Position numbers and translations under genes: made by a program | From: Whitmania pigra | Taxonomy: Eukaryota > Annelida > Clitellata > Hirudinida > Haemopidae | Direction: 5' to 3' | Length of the DNA stretch: 64,000 nucleotides | Assembly: GCA_021613335.1 (NCBI GenBank) | Contig: JAJTWR010000159.1 | Location: forward strand, 1,780,501 to 1,844,500 | Part shown: positions 24,701 to 36,180 of the stretch, piece by piece | How positions within the stretch are numbered: the first letter of the stretch is position 1 | Layout of the letters: the number at the start of each line of letters is the position of its first letter | Notes under the pieces: generated by a model | Told to the model about the DNA's origin: nothing | Seen by the model: only the letters and a program-made list of their open reading frames with translations | Database searches by the model: none

Positions 24701-27700
24701 TTCATCGAGAAACTGCATCTTCAACTTCACCCTAGCATCCATTCTTGGTGGATAGGGCAGGCCAGTAATTATCACTCCCCTCCCATTGTTATCGGCAAAA
24801 TCGAGTCCCTCGCTTACCTGAAACGTGCCTGGATGGTTACTTAATGAAACAGGAGCCAAGATGCATTGATTATGTCCCAACCACTTACTTTCCCTCTGCA
24901 CACAGCCATGAAGATGGCACCAGCAGAATCTCTAATTCTTTCATAAAAACCAAGCATGGCCAGTGAAAACTCAGATTTTGTTTTCGGCTCAACGAAAATG
25001 GGCTTCTGTGCCTCCAGTCGGTCCCTCAAACCACGGGCCTGTTGATTGGTTGCTCGTTTGTTATTTTGTTTTATAAAATTGGTTGCTCGTTTGTTATTTT
25101 GTTTTATAAAATTGGTTGCTTGTTTATTACAAATTTTTGTTTTGTTTAAGTCATCAACGAACAGTCATCGAATATTATTTATATCAGCAGTTTAGTTAGC
25201 AAATTATACAGTTGATAATTGGAAAATGTCATGAATATATAAAGTGCATTAATTTTTATTTGAAAATAAGCATTTCCACAATAACATAAGATAATAATAA
25301 TTTAATCAATAATCAATCATATAACAATGTCGATTGGTTGCTTGTTTATTAAAAATAGAATCCACAAACCTTCCAATGTTCTAAGCTCTTCTCCATCACA
25401 GGATAGGATGGAAAGAAAACCAGAACTCCCTTTGGAATTATTTTGGCAAAATTTACTAAAAATTAAAAGTAAGTCAAATTAATGCAATTCAAAATTATTT
25501 CTTTCAGTCATTAATATAATTGATGGCATAAATTATGTTAACTAACTTATTGTATAAGCAAGACCTTCCATATACTCTTCCCTGAACCTATATGAACAAG
25601 ACAACAGTTTGACAATGTAAGATAATCATAACAATATCTTTTATATAAGAGCAGACCTATTCTCATAAGCCGAACTGAGCAACTTGTCGTCGGGACTTTT
25701 TTCCAACGACCCGATTGAGACCTGCCTCGGATCAATGACGTGAGAGTTTTCGAGCCTCACAGGAAAATCTCTAAATAAATAAAAGCAACACAGAATAGGA
25801 AATAAAAATTAAAATGTATGAGTCAATTAAAAAGCAAAAATAAAATGTAATGCTGACATTCCAAACTCTGATATGAAGGAGGTCAGAGGTGAAAGAGTTC
25901 CACTGGTCAAAATGATGAGTTTGACCCCGTTGTTCTTCAGGTCAGCCATCGTATATCCGGGATTGAAGCACCAATAACTCAGGACTCGACCTGTTAAATT
26001 GAAAAGACATCCGTTCAAAACTTTACTATTTCTTGCACGGATAATCTATTAATAGCAATAGGGAGCCTTTACTTTGTTACAAACAAGCGTAAATGTAAAT
26101 GAAGACTCCTCACCACTCTTTGACTGAGGAGCATTATCAGTCCAATTATCAACTTTCTTTTTATATCTTGGTGCTTCTACTTTTATATGGACCTTCAAAT
26201 GTGCATTTAAGATTTAATATTTTCCAAGCAACCGACAAAGCCAACGGAGAACAATCTTAAATCTTTAAAACCCAATATTGATTTTTCCCCTGTGGCCAGC
26301 AAATTGATCAAGCTTTACAAATATCACAATATATTCTATAATGAGTGAATATTATACAATGGAGAATCATTACTCATTCATCTTAATAAAACTCCAACCA
26401 ATTACAAGCATACATTTTTTGTAACAAATAGAAATCAGATAAATCGTATCCGTCAATCAGTCATAGTTTAAAAAAAAATAATAAATTTATGAATACTTTG
26501 TAATGTTTTGACACACTCCCTATATAGCTCTTGAAATCCATCTTTTCTGATGGTTCTCTTGTGAAAACAACCTGCAATTTGAAATTAATTTTTAAAAATT
26601 TCCCGATGGATTAACTCCATCTTTTGTAAACTTCATGCATCCCACTGAGATGTTTTAAATAATTAACTTAAATATTATTCTACCTGCATCACATCACCAA
26701 ACTTGGCCAAACCTCCACCTCTGCTTGAAAACACAACATTAGTAGCTGTTGAAGAGCAACAAATGTTATCCAATCTTATGGGAATTCAAAGATTAATTCA
26801 CATCTATTTTCAGAAACAAACCATCATTTGCTAATGTGGAAATCATTTTGTCTGTCAGCTCCTGAAACACACTCTTGGTTGAGAGAGTTAAGCCAACTTC
26901 TGACAAAATCTCAAAAATTTTTCTGGAACCAATTAAATTGAAAGTGTAAAAAGTCATAGTTTGACTGTTGCTGATCATAGTTTGACTTATCCTATTAATG
27001 AAGGTTGCATCGTGCAATAATTCAGAAGCAATCAGATAATTCAAGAAAGTAAAAATATTTTATATTATATATTCTTATATAATAACAACATACTCTCCTG
27101 GGTAAGTTTCACCCTCTCCTGATATAGGAATGCAATCAATTTGTTCCTCAAATTTCAGTAAACAACCTAAAAACATGGTTGATAGCTTTATATGTTTCAT
27201 TGACTAATATCCATAGCTTATTATTTTTCCAATCTTCTACTCTAATAATATCAATAAACTAGTATGCTAATAATATCAATAAATTATTATGCTTAAACTG
27301 ACTTTTGTAAGCAAGGACATCCTCCATGCTATAATCAAAAACTGTGAAAATAAAAACACTCCTTTAATTTTGAAAACATTTTAGAGCATATTTAGGGAAG
27401 AAAAAGAAATATTAAGCCCAAAACTCATAAAATATTGTCAGACCTGCAGGAGATTCAGAATCGAGAGAAGCACTGATTTCTGTGGATTGCCACTCCTGGA
27501 CTTTTTGAATAATCCTGTTGATATCTGAAATGGCAGAAGCCAAGTCACTGCTCGAGAAATCGAACGAAGCACTTTCTTCACAGATCCTCTCCTGCAAGAT
27601 TAATTCCAGGACAACTTCGTGAGATTCATTTCAAATATTGCAATTCGTTGAAATCTTACCAGGTTGTGTGCTTCATCAAATATCAAAATATTCCCTTGCA

Positions 27701-29064
27701 ACTCAACTCCTTGTGCTTTTCGACTCTGAGAAGAAAACAAGATCATCAACTGACATTAGGATTTCCTCAAGTTCCTTAATATTAATAGTAATAACACCAA
27801 TAATTATCATTACAATAAAATTAAACAAATAAATTTAGCAAAATCTACAAACCTTTGGATCGAGTAGGTAGTTGTAGGGCATAAATATGAGATCAGCATC
27901 TTTCTTCAATTCTCTTGTCAGATAGTAAGGACAAACACTGTACATAAATTAATTCATGAGAAACTCGTTTTGATTGTGCACAATTGTCATAACCAACTTG
28001 TTTTTCTGACCAAGGCCAACCAAGTCTTCAATGTCCAACACCTGGTCGACTACCTGAGTCTTGAAAGCTACAAAACAATGCAAACCAAAATTACATCCGA
28101 ACGTAAGCCTTTAGATGATCATTAAATGACAGACTTTCAACGTTATTGAAGAAATGACAGGATCTTGAAGAGACTTTAGCTCTGCACAGATGGACCTGAG
28201 AATTTGATGAGATGATTTCTTGAAAAGTAAATTGTAAGTTTAAGTTAAGAAAGTGAAATGTACTTTTGTGGTGTTGTTGGTTTCTTTGGCAACCTGAGGA
28301 TGAATGCACAACTGTTCTCTGGAGCCAATAACACACGATTTCATGCTGAAGTTAATTCAAAGTTATTGCAGTGATGATTTTTATAGCATGACTTTATTTT
28401 AGAAGTTAGAGTTTACATTTTTAATTAATCAGATTCTAAGCAGTTAGATTAATTAAATTAGTCATTTAAAATGTAATCCAACAAGAAGTGAAATAAATCA
28501 AGTTACTATCTGTATGATGTTTTCTTAAACTCTTGCATGGCTTGATTGAGTTGAGAATGAGTTCTTGAGGCATAAATAATTTTTGGAGCACCTTGAAGAA
28601 ATATCCATTAATTCAACAAAATGGATAAATGCTTCCTATATATTTTTTACATTTAATTACCCATTTCTCCATTCCAAGATCCAGCAGCAGTATCCAACAT
28701 CTTTGCCAGTTCATTTCTGTAATCTGATGCAACATTTGCCTTCACCAAATCTGGCATTTCATGCCCAGAATTTTCAGCCTTCCACCTGATGTTTCCAATT
28801 TGTGCCTTTTTGTTTTCCAGCCACGCAAGACAAGCACACAATAAACAAAGTGTTTTTCCAGTTCCAGTTGGGCTTTCAAGAATGGCATTATGGCCCTGCA
28901 CATTTCAAGTAAATGTTTTATACAATTTAAAGATCATAAAATAAATACCAATTTATTCTTACAGTTTGTAAACTCTGAACAACTTTCTCCATGTAATCAA
29001 CTTGACATGGATAAGGGTCGTAAGGGAAATTTATTTTCATTCCAGATGCATCAATGAATGGCAT
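21762..29064 (-). CDS. RTEL1: Regulator of telomere elongation helicase 1
   Basis: XPD-family iron-sulphur DNA helicase that dismantles T-loops, D-loops and G-quadruplexes. The start at 29064 ([20 protein letters not shown]) matches RTEL1. Motifs run in order: Walker [10 protein letters not shown]; FeS region [29 protein letters not shown] box [42 protein letters not shown]; and [18 protein letters not shown]. Downstream are a harmonin-N-like region (23.0-23.25 kb, [12 protein letters not shown]) and a C-terminal RING made by two exons, about 21885-22013 and 21762-21833. The ring cysteines are CPLC, C-x-H-x-C-C-x2-C and CPFC. An apparent stop at 22289 is avoided by an AATG|GTTAAA donor that rejoins in phase at 22013. 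Around 30 short introns; no truncation seen. Confidence 0.93.
25046..25128. repeat. 33 bp tandem repeat in an RTEL1 intron
   Basis: The unit TTGGTTGCTCGTTTGTTATT (first 20 bases; it continues as TTGTTTTATAAAA) occurs twice perfectly and then as a partial third copy. A related stretch recurs at 25330. It looks like a small polymorphic minisatellite. Confidence 0.85.
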
Positions 29065-30090
29065 TTTGAAGCCTTTAAAACAAAAATATATAACTTTAGA
29101 TAATATGCCAATCCCGTTCAATTCATAGCAAGACTTGAGAAAATGTTGAGGATCACGACTCTAATATGGTAATTGGACTTGTTATACATAAGTGATAAAT
29201 AAAAGCTCAAATAAATCTCACGATTGATTCAATAAAATTGACTCGAAATTGAATGAATTTCCCGCGCGTAAAGTAGCGTCAAGACGGAAACCTAATATTA
29301 GCAATAACAGCAGAATAAGCCACCGACTAGTTGTAAACAAACTCAAACATCAAAATAAAATTAGCGCCCGAAATGTTAAAGAAACGATGTCAAATGTTAA
29401 CTCTAATTTCGAAAAGAATTGTTTTTTATTTGTAAGAATTATTTAAAAGTGCATGATTCCAAATGCTGAATAAATTAAAATTGTACCTTTGTAATGGGGA
29501 AATTATTCGAAATTCTAGTTAACAGATTTTTAGGTTAATCCGTCAAATCGATTAAACTTCCAATTGATTTTGACGTGCTCTTCGTTGTTTAAACAAAGCC
29601 AATACTTCAAAATTCCGTTGACATTTAGAGAGGTGGGACCAACAACGACTTAGTATTGCTGAATGCTATCAATAAATTAGTTGAGTTTGATTAATACATA
29701 CTGTTTACTTACAAAGAATTAACAGATAACCGATTAACCATGAACCGATATTTATTCTTAGATATATTCGCATAACGAACATTTTCATTAATTTTTGTTA
29801 TTAGGAATTCTTAGAGAATGATTATGTCCATCATGGAGAATACATGTGCACCTACATTGTACGTACAGTGTTTTTGGATTTCAATGAAATCATCGCGCAA
29901 CAAAGTTTTTGCTTCTTGAAAATACATTTTTTGCTCCTGATTACGAAAATTCCCTTAAAATTTGCACATGATGTACCGTTTCATTGTAATCTTTAGTTTT
30001 GTCAAGTTTTTAATTACAATTTGTGTCTAAAACACTGCGCAACAATTTTTTAAACTTTTAGTTTCATGGAAAATTGTTTCTGATTGCGTG

Positions 30091-30258
30091 CAGGTTAGCC
30101 GAATGGGTTACGTGCCTGCATGAGGCGGTAATGGCAACAGTCGTGATAAGTCGTATTCGAAACCCAACCGGCATTGCCTCCAGCGCCCTTGGGAAGGAGC
30201 GCTATATAAATGGTTACAAGAAGCGCCTCTGACACTATTCATATGGCGCTATATAAAT
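30091..30258 (+). repeat. tRNA-derived SINE, copy B
   Basis: A-box-like GGTTAGCCGAATGGG and B-box-like GTATTCGAAACCC mark a Pol III promoter. The body reads GGCGGTAATGGCAACAGTCG, and the tail holds two copies of GCGCTATATAAATG about 50 bases apart. Same family as the copies at 3.7 and 50.8 kb. Confidence 0.82.
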
Positions 30259-30390
30259 GAAGTTACAATTGTGCCTGGAAAGCTTTCAAAGACGCTTTTG
30301 GCAGTGCTATTGGCAACTACAGAGCCGGCATTACAGTCAGCTGATAGACAAACCTCCCAAAGCATACAAAACTATGAAACACCCAAGATT

Positions 30391-31828
30391 CAGTGCCGGA
30401 TTAGGCCGATGGGTGGCCCTAGGGTCACTTGGAAGGGATGCCCCCTTTCCAATTCCCCTTACTGTATACACCACAATACCGCATACTAGTAACCTAATAT
30501 ATAAATAATATACTTTTAGTTAGTAATTACTGAAAGGGGACTATTTTTATGATAAAACACGAGTTGTACTTGCCAAATTTATTTACATAGAGAAATTCAG
30601 TTATAACAATTTAAGTTTTCTATGAAGACGAAAATTATAATGTAACCAAGTAAGTAAAAATTAGAGAATGAATGAAGCTATAACAGTTATGATTAAAGTC
30701 CAGATACTTTTCTAGATTTCTATGTGACATAGTCGCTGATGATGTCACTGAAGTCTTATTCATGATAGCCGAATTTACAAGTCGTGTCTGATGGTGTTCG
30801 TAACCGATTCTCAATTAATTTGAGTTTTGAGAAGGAGCGCTCGCCTATGCAGTTTGATATCATCAAAATAAGGTATATCCGTAGAGCTATCGCAATGTTT
30901 GGGAAAGCGTCCTTCACACCCTTATCTACTAGCAATTTGTTTCAGTACATCCTTAATCTGCTGCTACTCGTGATTAAGTGCCTTTGTTGCGTCAGCTCTG
31001 CAAGACCAGCGCGTTCTTGTGACATGTTTGAGAATCAATGATGAATCAGCACGTTCCACTGGGCCATCTTTCTCAATATATCTCAATACAAAACAGCCTT
31101 GCTCCAAGGAGGTCGAAGGGCAGACTATAAAATAAAATTAACATGGTGCAAATGAACTTAAAATTAGGTTTCCATGGTATATACGCAGGATACTTTTAAG
31201 AAATTTATTTTATCAGTTTATTATTGACGGTTTAGCGATAGGGATACCTTTGTCCGAAAATGAGAAGGGGAAGATTGAGGCCTTCAGGAAAGCCAAATAT
31301 TCAAGATCGAGGATTGCTAAAAAGCTCAACTGGTCCATACATGTTATTTGTAATTACAGAAAAGAAAGAAAACATAATTTTATATTAAATAGCTTTTATG
31401 TTTAAAAAATAAGTTTTTATTGTTATTATTGACTTTTGACGTTTACTTCTTATCTTTTTTGGGCACCGCAAAAACACATTTTTGAGATTGTTTTACTAAG
31501 TTTGTAAATAATACTTCACCAAATCTAAAACATAATTTTTGAAGCACTATTTACATAACATACTAAAATTTTATAAATTTTCGTGACGTATTATTTGAGA
31601 TATCGGCAAAAAATATACACAATTGAATTTTTGATGTATCATCAATCCACGCGTTAAAAATTGAAACCTAACTCTTCAATGGACGCATTTATCAAGGACT
31701 ACTCGTTTTGAAAACATATCATACTATGTCCTGGCATTTTGTATAAATTTAGTTGAAAGTCTACATTGGTGGGAGGCTTAGTGGGTGACCCTGGGACCGA
31801 GCCCGTCGCCCCCCTGAATCCAGTACTG
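30391..31828 (-). mobile_element. hAT transposon with perfect 8 bp target-site duplication
   Basis: The ends are CAGTGCCGGATTAGG (left) and, in reverse, CAGTACTGGATTCAGG (right). Both flanks are CCAAGATT (30383-30390 and 31829-31836), a perfect 8 bp duplication. On the minus strand at about 30750-30860 the classic hAT dimerisation motif GERSFSKLKLIENRLR is followed by stops, so the transposase is decayed. Length about 1.4 kb, shorter than an autonomous hAT (2.5-5 kb); an internal deletion derivative is likely. Confidence 0.88.
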
Positions 31829-33318
31829 CCAAGATTCACTTCCTGTAATCGTGAACTTTTTCCCTGCAAATTTCGGTTCTTCACCATGACAATGGATAAA
31901 TGATATCAGGGCAAGAGGAATCCATCAGTGCTTACTGACAACTGCTGGATTGTAACATGAGATACCGGACATTGAATCCAAAAGAAAATAAGGAACCAAA
32001 CACTCTCAGTTATGTCAAAATGACCCTCCACGTAATTTGGAAATATAAGAAAAAATTAATTAACTATTATGAATTTATTAACAAATTTTAAATTAAAATT
32101 AATTAAATCTATTTTAGTTTTAAATTTGTTTAAATCATTTCAACAATTTACCCCTTTGGACGAAAAATTTAAGTAGCTGTGTCCCCCTAAAACCGCTCCC
32201 CAGCCAAAATATTCTAGATACGCCATTGGTGCCACACAGAATTTTCAAAATCTTCAGGAAACAAAACTTGTTAAATATTTGTATGCAGTGTAACCACTGG
32301 AACACTGGCAATGTTCATGAAAATATGCTTAAAAAAGACAAGTTTATATACATATTATATACAATTTTATAAGTGCCTCCCATTAATGGGCTCTACGTAT
32401 TCTCAAGCTTTTTAAAATCATAAAGATTTTTTACCAATTTTTCGCAAATTTATTACTAATAGTTAGTAATAAAACTAAGCTTCAACTTTGATGAGGATGG
32501 TAATTATTTTACAATTATTTTATTAATATTTTCGACCTTACAAACTAAATTTGTACGTAATTTGTAAGGATGTACGTCATTGATGTAAAGTCATTGATAA
32601 CATGGTTCTTACAGTATATTAATATATCATATCTTGTTTCGGTTATAAATGTTCAGAACGGATTCCCATGACTCGTCATCTGAAACATCTGCTATTTTAA
32701 ACCTTTGAAGACATATTTTCGCATGCAGCTTGTATTTTGAATCCCGAGAGGTTGATGGATGGCCATGATCCGATTTTTAAATAAATTTGTACATGGTATA
32801 AAAATAGCTCGCCTCATTTCCTTAAGCAACCAGAATTTTTCACCACACTGTTAGACCCGAGCTAAATAATAATCATTACTAATATGCCATGAAAATTAAA
32901 GGCTGTCTTCGCACGTCTTCAAAAAATGAGACTGGAACATAAATATATCATGTTTGCATGAATTGCAATATTTTAATAATCATTATTATTTGGGCTTTCA
33001 CTCATTCAGACGCGAATCTCAATCTTCGATAATCCGCCAACTTGGCGCCTTGGAAGAATTTGAAAGAAGAAATTCTAGTTGTAGAGTTGTGCATGTGGGC
33101 AGTTCATCTTCATATCAAACTTTCCGAGTTGTAAACAGGGACTCAATTTACAACGGCTGCTGCAGATTTTGTAGGCTTTATATGTTCGGTATGCATGGAG
33201 GCTGGCTGCAGGAGTAAACACTCATCTCTTGAAAACACCTTTCATTCGTTCCCGAGCCTTGGTGCTAATTAAATGATAATCGTTGTAATCAACAAGTTAT
33301 TAGTTTTATCTGGATGAC

Positions 33319-35114
33319 ATGGATTACGATGAAGATCGTCGAGTAGGTTTCATTTACCTCACTTTTAATACTTGCTAATCAATTAAATATTTAAATATCC
33401 TGTGAGACTAATAAGGCAGGTTATTAAACACTCCATGTGTAATATTCGAAGATTTCATATGCAAATTTAATGACAATATCAAAGAACGTTGTCATTCGAA
33501 GGTTGCCGTGATTCGTTCAATAAATTCAACGGATATGAAAGACCAAACTCAGAAAGAAGTTGCTCGTGTACCCCCGATTCCTCCTCCGAAGCCAAAGATC
33601 AACATTAAGAGCTGCACCAACGAAACGAACAAAAATGGTGAAACAAAAAACATGTCGGACGTTCGTCAGGCTATTTTAAGAGGAAGTAAGAACCCCACAG
33701 GGTCATCATGTGAAGAATCTTCTTATATTCCCCAGAACCATTCTGGAGTCAAACATCAAGTCGTGGAAGTTCCAAAAATTCAAATCAATTCGTTGACTTC
33801 CCGCTGTTCAATCATATCAAACGAAGAAAGAGATGCAAACCTCGACATAATATTTTCTGATTGGGGGTCTCAGACTGTTGCACAAAAACTGTCCAACTTT
33901 CTGCCTGAGAAAGATGAATGCCCTCGATTCGAACCATCCAATAAAGCGTACAGAAACTCCTTAAACGAACCTCTTTCTTCCGCAAGATGCCAAGATTCCA
34001 AACTTGATTATAAAATGATTGCTCGAGAAACGAATGACCAAAGATCACGCAAAAATGAACCGCGCAGTTCCCCGTTCAGAGATAACAAACAAGAAGACGA
34101 CGCTAAAGATACCGAATACTTGCTACCAAGGTTAGAAAAACAATCGAATCAAATCCTTGTACTGGCTGAAAACAATCCCACAGAGTTAAAAAATGATATC
34201 GTTCGGAACTGTGATGTGATTGAAGAACAAGTTCCAGAAACCGGACATACAGGCAACTTGCTGAAATATTGGAAAAATGTCGAATCTTCTCCAGAAAATG
34301 AATGTAAAGAGATTATCAGTGCTTGTCAAAATGACTCATCAAGTTACTCAGATGAAGAGAAGGTTACTCACGAAACAGTGTCCCGTGACAAAGAGCAAAA
34401 GAAATCAACATCTGACGAACTAACTCATGAACAAGTTCTTAATGATATTTTGCAGGAGTTCGAAAGCTTCAACAAAGACATTCTTGATTTGAAAATTAGT
34501 GTTGGTCGGGAGCCCGCGAGAGAGGAAACTCACGAATTGCATAATCAAGATTACGGTGATGAAACACGTAAGTGAAAACATTAAATGCTCGCCGAATATT
34601 ACAAGCACAATATTACGGCATCCAATTTCATAAGACTATAATTATCTTCTGTTACAGAATACGTCATGTCAAAATATGATTTCCTGAAGACGGGCACGAC
34701 CAAGGAAAACGGAAACAAGGACACGACACCGTCCGCTGATCCGCCAACACAAGAAGAGGGAGTTTATTATGAATTAGACGCCGGAGAAGGTTTGACTGAT
34801 GAATTGGCGAAACTTGCTGGACAAGCCCAAGAACCTATTTCGAAAGATGGACCAGGAAATAAAGTAACTTTAATCGCCTTTCGGAAACTAAATAAAGAAA
34901 AGTCTGAAGTTTCAAGCAGAAGTTCTCCTTCCGTGTCTTACATCGAAGGAAAAAATAACTCGATCCTAAAGATCGGAGAAGCAACTTCCCAGGAAGAAGA
35001 CAAACCCAGTAAAAAGAAAAGTCCATCAAAGGTATTTCATTTTATGTATTTTGTGACAATATGATATATCATTTACCAATTTACTTTTTGCAGCAAAAGT
35101 GCATAGTGATGTAG
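33319..35114 (+). CDS. Uncharacterised acidic protein with C-terminal CaaX box
   Basis: Family not recognised. Four exons, 33319-33346, 33485-34567, 34658-35031 and 35094-35114, sum to 1506 bases with all phases matching, giving 501 residues. The N-terminus is MDYDEDRRVERCHS, then a proline-rich VPPIPPPKPKINI of SH3- or WW-ligand type at about residue 40. The middle is highly charged and serine/glutamate-rich, likely disordered, with one helical stretch (ILQEFESFNKDILDLKI). The last exon adds QKCIVM after a basic KPSKKKSPSK segment. A polybasic run followed by Cys-Ile-Val-Met fits a prenylated CaaX terminus, with Met favouring farnesylation. Together this suggests a lipid-anchored scaffold on the inner plasma membrane, as in paralemmin-like proteins; no homology is claimed. 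Confidence 0.8.
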
Positions 35115-36180
35115 CGAAGATGTTCAGCTTCAAAAACGATTGAGTTCGCTTAGGTGTAGAAAATGAATGAAAACCGGTAGAAGTGTGGACACTATCACCC
35201 GCCCACGACTTTTTTCCACAGACTTCTTAACTTAATATTCCACAACGCAAAATTGTTAAAACAAGCACAAATTTTGGAAACGCTCTCGAGTGTTGTTAAT
35301 CGCCTAAAAACTCCAAAAAAGTCAAACTTAACGTATCAATAAACATATCAAAGGTGAGAGGCGAGCCAAAAAGGCTTCCTGACTCTGGCACACAATTGGC
35401 TTTCTTTGGAAAAAGGTGTCATCAAGCATGAAAGCCGAGTCAGTATCAATAAAATTGTACAACTCTTGTATTCTGTCATGCAACAAACTATTTCCTTATC
35501 CAGCTAAAACCAACATCAGTAAACAAGCCAACCAGATGAATCATATTACGTCAATCAGATCAGCATTCTGAAATGCATGAGGGCAAAAACAGTTCAAGAG
35601 GCCACCACATGCCCCACAAGAGAATTGATGTTCTTTGCTCAACAATAAAGCAAAATATTAAGATTACAATTAATATATCAGTTTAAGATCAAGGAATTTA
35701 TAACAAAAAGATCTTAGTAATGCTGTATGTGCAGTTAAAGAAGTGTAATAAAACAACTTTTGAAATTCTACCTAAATTTTGAAGTAAATACTGGTTAATG
35801 GATAATAAACAAAATTTGAAAACACGATAAATATTAGCACATGAGCAATTGTCATGTAAAGAATGTAGTCAAACTCTAAACTTAACATGTTGAAATATGC
35901 AAAAAAATGAAGCCTAGGGCATTGGCACCTAACACGAACAACTTAACTCTTAAATAAAAGTAAATGTCTTGAAAAAATGACACAAATTTGAACAAACAAT
36001 TAAGCAATAACATCCTTAACTCCTAAACAACAGTAAATATCTTGAAAAAAGGACAAATTTGTCACATGGCACAATAGAGAACGGACAATTAAGCAATAAT
36101 ATTCCTACAAGAAAAACTTGCCTAAATGATAAATCTGCTCAAAAAACAAAACAAACAATGATTACATACAAAAATAATTA
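35115..36180. other. Convergent 3' region, CaaX gene / SLC17 gene
   Basis: Both neighbouring genes end here, so this is mostly 3' UTR and terminator sequence. AATAAA-type signals occur on the plus strand near 35338, 35645 and 35747. A TCTTGAAAAAA motif is repeated near 35968 and 36042 (TAAATGTCTTGAAAAAATGACA and TAAATATCTTGAAAAAAGGACA), a local direct duplication. No gene is seen. Confidence 0.45.

Larger units (their letters stand above)
29065..33318. other. Repeat-rich intergenic region
   Basis: About 4.2 kb between the RTEL1 start and the CaaX gene. It contains SINE copy B, a complete-looking hAT element (30391-31828) and, near 32130-32235, what looks like another DNA-transposon end (GGGGACACAGC and TATCTAGAATATTTTGGCTG on the minus strand). 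The open frame at 32954-33217 has a fairly coding-like composition but no motif or splice partner; it may be 5' UTR of the next gene. Confidence 0.5.
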
